A stretch of DNA of 64,000 bases, from positions 5,082,830-5,146,829 of the forward strand of contig CP011806.1 of the NCBI GenBank assembly GCA_001664505.1. The letters are read 5' to 3'. This DNA comes from Acidobacteria bacterium Mor1 (GTDB taxonomy: Bacteria > Acidobacteriota > Polarisedimenticolia > Polarisedimenticolales > Polarisedimenticolaceae). Positions 35,399-43,609 of this stretch are shown one piece after another. The position numbers and the translations under genes are program-made. The notes below the pieces were generated by a model that ran no database searches, was not told where the DNA came from, and saw only the letters and a program-made list of their open reading frames with translations. How positions within the stretch are numbered: position 1 is the first letter of the stretch; each line of letters begins with the position of its first letter.

Positions 35399-36691
35399 TC
35401 AGTCCGCGGACGCGGACTCCGACTCGGCAAGAACCGAGACGAACCAGGCGCGGCTCTCGGCGTCGGACTCTGCCTCGATCAGCTCGAGCAGGGTCGGCGT
35501 GTCGTCTACCGGATCGGTCATGTAGCGGGTGACTATGCGGTCCATCGTCTCCATCCCGATCCGCTGTTCCAGTCGCGACAACGCCAGCGGTCCCTTTTTG
35601 TAGTTGATCTCGTAGGGGCGGCGGCTGAGGTCGTTCGGCGTCCAGATGGTGCCCTGTCCTTCGGAGCGCCGCTCCCAGTCCGCGAGGGTCTTGTCCCAGC
35701 TCTCGTCACCGTACCGCCGGCGGCAGGCCTGAGCCGCGACGAACACCGCGAAGCCTTCGTTGAGCCAGTTGTCCACGGTGAAGGGCGCCGCCCCGGTACT
35801 CCAGTAGTGGGACAGCTCATGGCAGAGAAAGCGCGTCAGGCCGACCCGGTCGTCGGGATCGACACTGGTCAGCGCGATGAAGGTCTTGCGGGCGTAACCG
35901 CTCTCGGGCCGGTCCGGCAGGGCGAAGGCAACATCGGGAAGCGGCCGGTCGGAGCCGAAGCGTTCGTCGAGATAGGCGCGGCAGTAGGCTGCGGCGTCGA
36001 GGATCGCGTCGGTGGTCTCCGTCGAGGCGCCCCGATGAAAGACGGTCTCCCGCTTACCCGATGCCTCTTCCAGGTTCGGAGCGGCGGCGAAGGGGATGTC
36101 GATCATGTCGATGCCGGTTTGCATCCGGTAGCCGTCTTCGATGGCGACGGCAGTGCCGGGGCTGACCACCGTCCAGCCCGCCGGGAGTCCCAGCTCGAGG
36201 TCGTAGGTCAGTGTTCGGTCGAAGCTCTCGACGATCGGATGCCACGCCGTGTCGACCGAGAGCTCCACCCAGTCGGGACTGATCTGGTTGATCCTGCTTT
36301 CGGGGGTGGGGATCACGCCCCGGTAGCGGAAGCGAATCTCCGAGCCCGCGGCTCCCTCGCCGAGCTCGACGGCGATGCGGTTCCAGGTGTCGATGTTCGG
36401 AGCAGGTTCGACGTGGTGTCCGGTCACGTACTCACCTTCGACGGCGGCGAGCTCGAGGGCGCCGTGAAGCAGGAAGGCGAGGGTTGTTGCCGACTCGTCG
36501 ACGAGTCTTGCCGAGAGGTCGGCATCCAGGGCTCCTGCGTCGACGTCGAACTCGACCCGGCCGCCGTAGTGCAGGTCCACTCCGGAGATCGCTTCCTCGG
36601 GGGGAGGGTTCGATGGGCCCCGGCATCCGGCGAGGAGGGCGAGGCCGAGAAACAGGGTCGTCAGGTGGGGATGTCGGCTCAAAGGGGGCAC
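35399..36691 (-). CDS. M1-like (gluzincin) metallopeptidase lipoprotein
   Basis: A 430-residue protein with a lipoprotein signal (LGLALLAGC, Cys about 23). The zinc site HExxH is present in FLCHELSHYWSTGAAPF, with the third ligand Glu in WLNEGFAVFVAAQ, at the spacing usual for M1 aminopeptidases. The N-terminal beta domain is also M1-like (ELGLPAGWTVVSPGTAVAIE). The GAMEN motif of classical aminopeptidases is not recognisable, so exact activity is open; the variant acts on the periplasmic side. Start: GTG at 36691, with a TGAG element just before it. It is convergent with the DUF6624-like gene and divergent from DUF5996. Confidence 0.82.
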   Translation of the reverse strand: MPPLSRHPHLTTLFLGLALLAGCRGPSNPPPEEAISGVDLHYGGRVEFDVDAGALDADLSARLVDESATTLAFLLHGALELAAVEGEYVTGHHVEPAPNIDTWNRIAVELGEGAAGSEIRFRYRGVIPTPESRINQISPDWVELSVDTAWHPIVESFDRTLTYDLELGLPAGWTVVSPGTAVAIEDGYRMQTGIDMIDIPFAAAPNLEEASGKRETVFHRGASTETTDAILDAAAYCRAYLDERFGSDRPLPDVAFALPDRPESGYARKTFIALTSVDPDDRVGLTRFLCHELSHYWSTGAAPFTVDNWLNEGFAVFVAAQACRRRYGDESWDKTLADWERRSEGQGTIWTPNDLSRRPYEINYKKGPLALSRLEQRIGMETMDRIVTRYMTDPVDDTPTLLELIEAESDAESRAWFVSVLAESESASAD

Positions 36692-36831
36692 CTCAGGGTA
36701 TGGATCAGGCCGAGATTCTAACGTGATCGGGCGGCCGGGTGTGCTTCATCGGCCACGGTTCGACGGGCCCGCTATGATCGACTCGAGATCCGGTTCCGGA
36801 GCCGCTCCGGACCTTCGAGAAGGAGCCCGCG

Positions 36832-37767
36832 ATGAAGCACTGGCCCGACATCCCCTACGCCCGCTGGCAGCCGACCGGACAGAGTCTGCACATGTGGTCC
36901 CAGATCGTCGGCAAGTTCCGGCTGGCCACCACCCCCTGGATCAATCACTCCTGGCAGGCGACCCTCTACGTCAGCGCCCGGGGGCTGACGACGTCGCTGA
37001 TTCCCGGCGACCAGGCGGCCTTCGAGGTCGGCTTCGATTTCGTCGATCACCGCCTGGTGATCGATGCCTCCGACGGCCGGAGGGAGTCTTTCGCGCTGGA
37101 GCCGATGTCGGTAGCCGAGTTCCATCACCGCTTCACCGCCCTGCTCGACAAGCTCGGCGCCGGCGTGCGCCTGCACCACGCTCCCAACGAGGTGCCCGAC
37201 CCGGTTCCGTTCGCCCGGCAGACCGACCCGGGGGGCTACGACCCGCAGGCCGCCCACGACTTCTGGCAGGCGCTGGTGCGTATCGACGCCGTGTTCAAGC
37301 ATTTCCGCACCGGCTTCCTGGGTAAGGTCAGCCCGGTTCACCTGTTCTGGGGAAGCTTCGATCTGGCGGTCACCCGTTTCTCGGGCCGCACCGCGCCCCA
37401 GCATCCCGGCGGGTTCCCGGCACTGCCCGATACGGTCACCCGGGAGGCCTATTCTCACGAGGTCAGCTCCGCCGGCTTCTGGCCGGGTGGCGGCGGCATC
37501 GATGAGCCCTCGTTCTACTGTTACGCCTACCCGGTGCCCGACGGCTTCGGCGAGGCCGACGCAGGTGCGTCCGAGGCCTATTTCCACAAGGATCTGGGGG
37601 AATTCGTGCTGCCCTACGACGCGGTGCGCACCGCGGCGGATCCCGAAGCGAAGCTGCTGGCGTTCCTGCAGGCGACTTACGTCGCCGCCGCCGAGCGAGC
37701 CGGCTGGGATCGCAACGAACTGGAGTGCGAACTCGGCGTACCGCGGGTGCCCCGGGTGCTCGGCTAG
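36832..37767 (+). CDS. DUF5996-family protein
   Basis: A 311-residue soluble protein. It matches DUF5996 clearly: WPDIPYARWQPTGQSLHMWS, VGKFRLATTPWINHSWQATL, VHLFWGSFDLAVTRFSGRTA and PGGGGIDEPSFYCYAYPVP. The function is not known; no signal peptide or membrane segment is visible, so it is cytoplasmic. The ATG at 36832 follows AGGAG. A TATGAT box at about 36772 may be part of its promoter. Convergent with the GDSL hydrolase gene. Confidence 0.88.
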   Translation: MKHWPDIPYARWQPTGQSLHMWSQIVGKFRLATTPWINHSWQATLYVSARGLTTSLIPGDQAAFEVGFDFVDHRLVIDASDGRRESFALEPMSVAEFHHRFTALLDKLGAGVRLHHAPNEVPDPVPFARQTDPGGYDPQAAHDFWQALVRIDAVFKHFRTGFLGKVSPVHLFWGSFDLAVTRFSGRTAPQHPGGFPALPDTVTREAYSHEVSSAGFWPGGGGIDEPSFYCYAYPVPDGFGEADAGASEAYFHKDLGEFVLPYDAVRTAADPEAKLLAFLQATYVAAAERAGWDRNELECELGVPRVPRVLG

Positions 37768-37772
37768 CGAGC

Positions 37773-38858
37773 CTAATCCCGACCCTCCGGCTCGAGGGGT
37801 AGCGGCGGCCCGAGGATTCGCTCGACGGTAGGAAGGATCTCGTCGACGATGCGGCCGAAAGCCTCACCGTTGGGATGCCCGTCGCCGGGCACCTGGAAGC
37901 TTCGGTGGTCTCTGCCGAAGAATCCGTGGAACAGATCGATGACGTTGACCTCGTTCTGCCGGCTCCAGTCCAGGACTTCCTCATGAATCGGCCCGTAGGC
38001 GTACTCTTCGTCGAAGGGCTGGGTGAAGTCGGGAAAGATGACCACCAGGAGCGGGATGTCTTGCTCAGCACACCAGGCGGCCATCTCGAAGAAGGCCTTC
38101 CGGGTTGCCTCCCACTTGCGGCTTCCTTCGAGCATGGGGCGCAGGTAGCGATCGGTCAGGTGGTAGGGCTCGTGCAGATCGAGGCCCGTGCGTAGCCGGG
38201 GCTCACCGTCGAACAGTCGTTGATTCACTTGGTGCCGTAGTTCGGCAAGGACCCATGAGTTGACGAAGCGGTACCTACGCTGCGGATCTCTCCACATATT
38301 GGCCTGAGGCTCACCGTCGTTCATCACGAAACCGAGAATGACCAGGTCCGGTTCGTAGCGTTCGCTCTGCTGGCGCAGCAGGTGGAACTCCTGGACCGTG
38401 TTGTAGCCGGGGACGCCCAGGTTGTAGACCTGGGAATCCAGTTCGGGCCGGCTCGCGCGCAGGGTCTCGTGCAGTTGGGCCGGGTAGGCCTCCTCCTCCG
38501 GGACGCCCCAGCCGAAGGTGTAGGAGTCGCCGATACAGAGGACCCGTCGCGTCGATGCGTCCCGCGGCAGGAGATCGATCCCGCGGAAGCCGGACCCGTT
38601 GATCCGGTAGGTCCACTCCACCCCCGATCCCTCAATCATCTGGTCACGCTGAACGCCGGGGTGCAGGGCGTACTCGATGGGGTTGCCCGGTTCGAAGCGG
38701 TAGAGCGGGTTCTCGTCCCGGGCCACCCGTCGAGAGAACTTCCATTCCAGCGAGACGCGGAACAGGACCTCCAGACCCGCGAAGCAAAGCGAGCAGGTGA
38801 TCAGGAGCAGCGCGAGGTTCTTGACGAGGCGGCGCCGGCGAGACTCCCCGCTGCTCAC
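37773..38858 (-). CDS. Membrane-anchored GDSL/SGNH hydrolase
   Basis: A 361-residue protein with one N-terminal membrane helix (LALLLITCSLCFAGLEVLF), so the enzyme domain is likely periplasmic. SGNH blocks: CIGDSYTFGWG (Ser about 112), the glycine of LGVPGYNTVQEF, the MNDGE block and a final DGHPNGEAF (Asp and His). Family members hydrolyse esters, often removing acetyl groups from sugars or lipids. Start: GTG at 38858 overlapping the stop of the symporter gene (GTGA), so they form one operon. The last residues run to a convergent DUF5996 gene. Confidence 0.85.
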   Translation of the reverse strand: MSSGESRRRRLVKNLALLLITCSLCFAGLEVLFRVSLEWKFSRRVARDENPLYRFEPGNPIEYALHPGVQRDQMIEGSGVEWTYRINGSGFRGIDLLPRDASTRRVLCIGDSYTFGWGVPEEEAYPAQLHETLRASRPELDSQVYNLGVPGYNTVQEFHLLRQQSERYEPDLVILGFVMNDGEPQANMWRDPQRRYRFVNSWVLAELRHQVNQRLFDGEPRLRTGLDLHEPYHLTDRYLRPMLEGSRKWEATRKAFFEMAAWCAEQDIPLLVVIFPDFTQPFDEEYAYGPIHEEVLDWSRQNEVNVIDLFHGFFGRDHRSFQVPGDGHPNGEAFGRIVDEILPTVERILGPPLPLEPEGRD

Positions 38859-40297
38859 GATGTGGCGGTGGCGTCCGAGCGCGGGGACAGCAGGCTGACC
38901 GTCACGACCAGCACCGCGCTGACCAGGACGGCGCCAACTTTCATGTCGAGCATGCCCTGGAGCACCTCGCTGTTCTTCCAGACGATGGTGGCGATCATCC
39001 CGCCGAGCATGCCCACCAGGGCTCCGTTGCGGCTGGTGCGCCGCCACCAGAGCGCCAGCAGCAGCGGCGGTCCGAAGGAAGCGCCGAGCCCGGTCCAGGC
39101 GTAGGCCACGGTCTGATAGATGATGCCGCCCCCTTCGTCGCCGGCGTTCAGCGCCAGCCCGAGAGCGATCAGCATCACCGCGGTGGTGGCCACTCGAGAG
39201 AGCAGCACCAGCCGTCCCGGCGGCGCGTCCGGCTTGAAGATCCGCACATACACGTCTTCGATCAGCGTGGAGCTCGCCGCCAGCAGTTGGCTGTCGGCGG
39301 TGGACATCATCGCCGCGGTGGCGCCGGCGATCATGATCCCGGCCAGCCAGCCGGGGAGCAGGAACTCGGCCAATGCAGGCATGACCGTCTCCGGCGCCAG
39401 ATCGGGTCCGAGCACCACCAGGGCCACGATGCCGATCATCGGCGCGCCCCAGTAGGAAATGAGCGTCCAGCCCATGGCGATCAGACCGCCGGTGCGAGCC
39501 TCGGCGGTCTTGCGCAGCGCCATGTAGCGGGTCAACAGGTGCGGTTGCCCCATGTAGCCCAGGCCCCAGGACAGCCCGCCGACGGCGGCGCCGAAGACGA
39601 AGGCCTGGCCGACTTCGCCTCCCATCCAGAGATGCCCGGGGTTGGTTGCCTGCAGCTTCTCGATCAGGACGCCGGGGCCGCCGATGTAGGCGATGCCGGC
39701 GATAGGCAGCACCACGGCGACGGCGGTCATCATCAGTCCCTGGATCAGGTCGGTCCAGGCCACGGCCAGGAAGCCGCCGAGCAGCGTGTAGATCAGCACG
39801 ATGATCGCGCCGATGATCAGGCCGGTGTCCCCCTCGATCTCGAAGCTGGTGTTGAGCAGGGTTTTGGCGCCGTGGAGCTGGGCGGCGATGTAGAAGGTGT
39901 AGAACACCAGAATGACCAGCATCGACAGCACCCGCAGCAGGCGCGACTTGTCGCCGAAGCGGAGTTCGAAGTAGTCGGGCAAGGTCAGCGCACCCAGCCG
40001 TGCGGTCTCCCGCCGCAGCGGCACGGCGATGAAGGTCCACGAGGCCAGGATGCCGCCGGCGATGCCGATCACCGACCAGTATTCGGTGAAGCCCAGGCCG
40101 TAGGCCGCCCCGGGGAGCCCCAGCAGGAACCAGGAGGATTCTCCCGAGGCCCGTTCGGAGATCGCGGCGACCCAGGGGCCCAGCCGCCGGCCGCCGAGCA
40201 CGAAGTCGTCCAGGGACTTCATGTAGCGGTAGCAGTAGATCCCGACGGCGAGCATCAGGACCACGTAGCCGAGGAGCCCGTACAGCAGCGGGTTCAA
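38855..40297 (-). CDS. Sodium:solute symporter (SSS family, PutP-like)
   Basis: A 480-residue membrane protein with about 13 helices. SSS signatures: YFELRFGDKSRLLRVLSMLV, GGLSWGLGYMGQPHLLTRYM and AAMMSTADSQLLAASSTLIE. PutP transports proline with Na+; the substrate here is not fixed by sequence. Start: TTG at 40297, six bases after GGAG, overlapping the stop of a 33-residue ORF (TTGA); an upstream in-frame start would run over that ORF and have no signal. The Na+-site Ser/Thr of the MSTADSQ stretch are present. Confidence 0.92.
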   Translation of the reverse strand: MNPLLYGLLGYVVLMLAVGIYCYRYMKSLDDFVLGGRRLGPWVAAISERASGESSWFLLGLPGAAYGLGFTEYWSVIGIAGGILASWTFIAVPLRRETARLGALTLPDYFELRFGDKSRLLRVLSMLVILVFYTFYIAAQLHGAKTLLNTSFEIEGDTGLIIGAIIVLIYTLLGGFLAVAWTDLIQGLMMTAVAVVLPIAGIAYIGGPGVLIEKLQATNPGHLWMGGEVGQAFVFGAAVGGLSWGLGYMGQPHLLTRYMALRKTAEARTGGLIAMGWTLISYWGAPMIGIVALVVLGPDLAPETVMPALAEFLLPGWLAGIMIAGATAAMMSTADSQLLAASSTLIEDVYVRIFKPDAPPGRLVLLSRVATTAVMLIALGLALNAGDEGGGIIYQTVAYAWTGLGASFGPPLLLALWWRRTSRNGALVGMLGGMIATIVWKNSEVLQGMLDMKVGAVLVSAVLVVTVSLLSPRSDATATS

Positions 40298-40395
40298 TCG
40301 TGGCTCCGGTCCCGGTTGAAGCGGAACGCAAGCCCGGTCAGGACCGCCAGCAGCAGCCATGATCCGAGCACCAGCAGGGTGGTCGAGGTCGGCAT
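40294..40395 (-). CDS. 33-residue membrane protein coupled to the symporter
   Basis: A short ORF opens at ATG 40395 and ends at TGA 40294-40296, overlapping the symporter's TTG start. The peptide is MPTSTTLLVLGSWLLL followed by AVLTGLAFRFNRDRSHD: one membrane helix and a charged C-terminal end. A TATAAT lies 7 bases before the ATG, so the message would be leaderless or nearly so. Position, topology and coupling suggest a small subunit or accessory factor of the transporter; small single-helix partners are known for several SSS proteins. The ORF is too short to prove by composition, so confidence is moderate. Confidence 0.6.
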   Translation of the reverse strand: MPTSTTLLVLGSWLLLAVLTGLAFRFNRDRSHD

Positions 40396-40402
40396 GGGCG
40401 GG

Positions 40403-40408
40403 ATTATA
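40403..40408 (-). promoter_or_regulatory. -10 box of the symporter operon
   Basis: A perfect TATAAT on the minus strand. It lies 7 bases before the ATG of the 33-residue ORF, predicting a near-leaderless transcript. No good -35 hexamer is present at the usual distance. Confidence 0.5.
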
Positions 40409-40413
40409 GGGGC

Positions 40414-40451
40414 AAAACGAAAACGGGCCGGAACCTCATGGCTCCGGCCCG
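40414..40451 (-). terminator. Intrinsic terminator of the GGDEF-PilZ gene
   Basis: A 12-bp stem with one mismatch (arms 40424-40435 and 40440-40451, 4-base loop) is followed on the minus strand by TTTTCGTTTT (40414-40423), 26 bases after the stop at 40477. It ends transcription just upstream of the symporter operon's -10 box. Confidence 0.85.
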
Positions 40452-40476
40452 TGGCAATCGTCGGATTCGGCGGGGG

Positions 40477-41733
40477 CTAGATGCTCAGCACTCCCGATTC
40501 GGGGCGCCGGCTGTTGTCCTCGTTCTCGTGGAGGTAGGCCTCGATGGCCCGGCGGTCGTGGGGACCGCCGAACTGCTCGAACTCCACCCCCAGGCCGGGC
40601 ACCCGGTTGGCGTCCTCATGGGTCTCCGGCGGAACCGCGCGGACCACCCGGCCGATCACGTGGACCGAGCCATCGTGGCCGGGGACCGGGAAGGTGAAGG
40701 CGCAGCGCATGCCGATATCGATCGGTGCCGCGGTCTGCACGAAGATCCCGCTGGGCGAAAGATCGCGGCTGTAGCCGACCAGCAGCGGATCGCCGCCGTC
40801 GAAGTAGACCGGTGCGTGGAACGGCACCCGGGGGCGCCTCAGGTAGCACCAGACCCGGTTGCGCCCCAGGGACTGGGCCTCGTGCAGCGCCTCCTGGGCG
40901 CGTTGCAGCAGGTCCGCGGCGTTGTCGGCATCGGCCGGGTACGACGCGGCGCCGAGGCTCAGGGTCACCTGGGGAATCCCATCGGTTTCCGGGAAGAAGC
41001 GGAAGCGTTCGACGGTGGAACGCAGCGCCGCGGCGAGCTGGCGGGCGTCACCCCGGCCGGAGTTGGGCATCACGATGCCGAACTCGTCGTCGCCAAGGCG
41101 GCCGATACGGGTTTCGTCGCCGACGGTGACCCGCAGGATGCCGGCCAGCTTGCGCAGCAGTTCGTCGCCGTGCTGCCGGCCGAGCTTGTCGTTGACCCGG
41201 GTCAGGTGGTCGACGTCGAGCACGATCAACCCCAGGGGCTTGGCGCTCTTCTCCGCCTTGCGGTACTCCTCGGCCAGCTTCAGCTGGAAGCTGCCGCGGC
41301 ACATCAGGCCGCACAGCGGATCGAGGTCGGCAAGACTGTCGACATGGATCGGGGCGGCCGAACGGGCCAGTACCCGGAGCACTCGCACCAGCATGCGGTC
41401 GCCGTTGCCGGGCAGTCCCTGGACCAGCGCCTCGACCAGCACCGTGCGTCCGTCGCGGCAATTGAAGCGCAACTCGCGGGTGCCCGTGGCGCTGTCGGGG
41501 ACGGTCAGATCCCCTTCATAGATCGGAAGCGCCTCGCCGTCGCCCTCGGTGCGGACCAGGCGCAGGTCCTTGTGGCGGCCGACGACCTCGATGGCGGCCC
41601 AGCCGGTCAGGCTCTCGGCACCTTCGTCGAAGCCGAGAATCGTCCCGGCCTGATCGACAATCAGGCAGCCGCTCTCGCCGATGGACCCGCTGGATCCCCG
41701 CTGCCGTCCGTGATTCGAAGCACTCATGGTCAT
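40477..41733 (-). CDS. GGDEF-PilZ protein (diguanylate cyclase-like)
   Basis: A 418-residue soluble protein with three parts: a PAS-like N-terminus (about 20-120: LIVDQAGTILGFDEGAESLT), a GGDEF domain (about 135-295) with the active motif GDDEF (Gly214-Asp215-Asp216-Glu217-Phe218), and a C-terminal PilZ domain (about 300-405) with the c-di-GMP pattern RDLSPSGIF. PilZ binds c-di-GMP. The GDDEF variant differs from GGDEF in the second Gly, which may lower activity; an RxxD inhibition site is not evident. One protein would thus couple making and reading the second messenger, or the cyclase part may be inactive and only sensory. Start: ATG at 41733. Confidence 0.88.
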   Translation of the reverse strand: MTMSASNHGRQRGSSGSIGESGCLIVDQAGTILGFDEGAESLTGWAAIEVVGRHKDLRLVRTEGDGEALPIYEGDLTVPDSATGTRELRFNCRDGRTVLVEALVQGLPGNGDRMLVRVLRVLARSAAPIHVDSLADLDPLCGLMCRGSFQLKLAEEYRKAEKSAKPLGLIVLDVDHLTRVNDKLGRQHGDELLRKLAGILRVTVGDETRIGRLGDDEFGIVMPNSGRGDARQLAAALRSTVERFRFFPETDGIPQVTLSLGAASYPADADNAADLLQRAQEALHEAQSLGRNRVWCYLRRPRVPFHAPVYFDGGDPLLVGYSRDLSPSGIFVQTAAPIDIGMRCAFTFPVPGHDGSVHVIGRVVRAVPPETHEDANRVPGLGVEFEQFGGPHDRRAIEAYLHENEDNSRRPESGVLSI

Positions 41734-41807
41734 TTTTTCCTACCCTCCGTACCTGAGGGGCGGAATCTAGTGTCCGGCGGGCCGCCCGGGCAAACAAATC
41801 ACAGGTA

Positions 41808-41859
41808 TTCCGTGTAGTTTGTTGTAAGCCGTCTTACGGAATTGTGATCGCACTACAAT
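41808..41859 (+). promoter_or_regulatory. Inverted repeats and -10 box before the RDD gene
   Basis: An outer inverted repeat TTCCGT/ACGGAA (41808-41813, 41836-41841) encloses part of an inner GTAAG-CCGT-CTTAC (41824-41837), possibly an operator in the divergent region between the GGDEF and RDD genes. TACAAT (41854-41859) is 8 bases before the RDD ATG, implying a very short leader. I found no convincing -35 box. Confidence 0.4.
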
Positions 41860-41867
41860 GGGGCGTC

Positions 41868-42617
41868 ATGAACGAGCACAATCTTCCCGGACGCGAGGCC
41901 CTGGAGACCCCGGAACGGGTCGATCTGCACATCGACCTGGCGGGGGTGGGGTCCCGCTCGATCGCCTTCGTCGTCGACTACTTCATCGTCGCTCTGGGCG
42001 GGATCGTGATGCTGATCTTCGCCGTGGCCGGGAGCGCGGCGATCGGCACTCTGGCCGTCGCCCTCTGGATGCTCGGCACCTTCGCCCTGTTCTGGTTCTA
42101 CTTCGCCGGGTTCGAGATCGCCTGGGACGGCCAGACTCCCGGCAAGCGGTTGATGGGGCTGCGGGTGCAGAAGGCCGGGGGCTACCCGATCGGCTGGACC
42201 GACGCGGTGATCCGCAACCTGCTGCGCAGCCTGATCGACCTGCTGCTGTTCTCGATTCCGATCGGGCTGCTGTTCATGATCTTCCATCGTCGCCATCAGC
42301 GCATCGGCGATCTGGCGGCGGGGACCGTGGTCGTGCGGGAGCAGCGGGCCGAGCATGTCGACTTTTCCGCCCAGGGCTACGCCGCAGGACAGGGGACGCT
42401 GTCCCTCACGGTGCGCGAGTTCGAGTTGGTTCGAGGTTTCCTGTCACGGCGCGAGGACTTCGAGTCGGTTTCCCGTGAGACCGTCGGGGCGGACCTGGCC
42501 CGCGCGCTGCGAGATCGGCTCGGTAGCCGCGGAGCGCTTCTCGAGAGCAGCGCCGACCTCGAGAATGAAGCCTTCCTGGAGCAGGTTTACGCCCGGTACC
42601 GCGGCACGGCCTCCTGA
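41868..42617 (+). CDS. RDD-family membrane protein
   Basis: A 249-residue protein. Four or so helices in the first 145 residues show the RDD pattern (AGVGSRSIAFVVDYFIVALG, ETAWDGQTPGKRLMGLRV-like segment, RRHQRIGDLAAGTVVVRE); the C-terminal 100 residues are soluble. RDD proteins are often encoded in MoxR/DUF58 clusters. Its stop and the next start share one base (TGATG). With SpoIIM it forms the plus-strand arm of a two-armed MoxR cluster; the minus arm converges from 48915. Confidence 0.9.
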   Translation: MNEHNLPGREALETPERVDLHIDLAGVGSRSIAFVVDYFIVALGGIVMLIFAVAGSAAIGTLAVALWMLGTFALFWFYFAGFEIAWDGQTPGKRLMGLRVQKAGGYPIGWTDAVIRNLLRSLIDLLLFSIPIGLLFMIFHRRHQRIGDLAAGTVVVREQRAEHVDFSAQGYAAGQGTLSLTVREFELVRGFLSRREDFESVSRETVGADLARALRDRLGSRGALLESSADLENEAFLEQVYARYRGTAS

Positions 42618-43609
42618 TGGACATCCGCGAATTCGTCACCCGCAACCAGCCTGAGTGGGAGCGGCTCCAGAGCTATCTGCGACGGATTCGGTCGCGGGGG
42701 CTGCGCTCATTCCGCCCCGAAGAGGTTCGGGAGCTGGGCATGCTGTACCGCAAGGTGTCGGCCGACCTGGCCACCGCCCGGGTGGAGTTCCCCGGTTCGG
42801 ATATCGTCCGCCTGCTCAACGATCTGGCGGTGCGCAGCCACAACGTGGTCTACCGCGCGCCCCGGCGAAACCCGATTCGCTGGCTCCGCGGTCTGCTGCA
42901 TGAGATTCCGGAGACGCTCTGCAGACATGCCGGGTCGATCACCACCGCGACCCTGCTGTTCGTGGTCGGCGCGATGCTCGGCGCGCTGGGAGCGGCGGCG
43001 GACGAGAACATCGCGGTGATGATCATCGGTGCGGCGTGGGTCGAGAAGATCCAGGCCGGGGAGTACTGGATCGAGGAGTTCTTCTCGGTCACCCCGGCGT
43101 CCCTCGGGACCGCGAGCCTGATTACCAACAACGTCGGCGTGGCGATCGCCGCCTACACCCTGGGCATCACCGGCCTCTTTCCGACCTACGTCATGTTCCT
43201 CAACGGAGCGTTGCTCGGGTCGGTGCTGACGCTCAGCGGTCAGTACCACCTGCTCGATCGCTTGACCCCGTTCCTGTTCCCCCACGGGGTCATCGAGATC
43301 TCGGCGATCCTGCTGGCCGGAGCCGGAGGCTTCATGGTCTTCGACGGGTGGGTCCACCCCGGGGACGGCACACGGATGCAGGGGTTGGCCCGGGGTGCCC
43401 GGGCCGGACTGCTGGTGGCGTTCACCGCCCTTCCGGTGCTGCTGGTCGCCGGCGTGGTCGAGGCCAACATCTCGCCCAACGAGGCGATCGACGGCCGGGT
43501 GCGGATCGGCTTCGGAATTCTGCTGGGAGTGATGCTCTGGGGCTGGTTGTTGAGCCCGCTGTTCCGCCGCCGCCGTCGAAGCGAGGCTACAGCCGCCCCC
43601 GCCGCTTGA
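42617..43609 (+). CDS. SpoIIM-like (DUF95) membrane protein
   Basis: A 330-residue protein. An N-terminal helical cytoplasmic region (residues 1-95; EFVTRNQPEWERLQSYLRRI) precedes a membrane domain of five to six helices with the stage-II-sporulation-M pattern (TNNVGVAIAAYTLGITGLFP, NGALLGSVLTLSG, FLFPHGVIEISAILLAGAGG). In non-sporulating bacteria such proteins accompany RDD, MoxR and DUF58 genes. Its C-terminus overlaps the convergent DUF58 gene by 23 bases. The start overlaps the RDD stop by one base. Confidence 0.9.
   Translation: MDIREFVTRNQPEWERLQSYLRRIRSRGLRSFRPEEVRELGMLYRKVSADLATARVEFPGSDIVRLLNDLAVRSHNVVYRAPRRNPIRWLRGLLHEIPETLCRHAGSITTATLLFVVGAMLGALGAAADENIAVMIIGAAWVEKIQAGEYWIEEFFSVTPASLGTASLITNNVGVAIAAYTLGITGLFPTYVMFLNGALLGSVLTLSGQYHLLDRLTPFLFPHGVIEISAILLAGAGGFMVFDGWVHPGDGTRMQGLARGARAGLLVAFTALPVLLVAGVVEANISPNEAIDGRVRIGFGILLGVMLWGWLLSPLFRRRRRSEATAAPAA

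Noticed and set aside
34793-35532. Alternative plus-strand frame running through the DUF6624-like gene and into the peptidase 3' end
   Set aside because: Its product is Arg/Gly/Pro-rich and crosses the stop of a gene with a signal peptide and family match.
37773-40331. Reading the GDSL hydrolase as one 852-residue protein reaching into the symporter gene
   Set aside because: The extra N-terminal part is an out-of-frame reading of the symporter; a GTGA overlap at 38858 gives a normal start followed by a membrane anchor.
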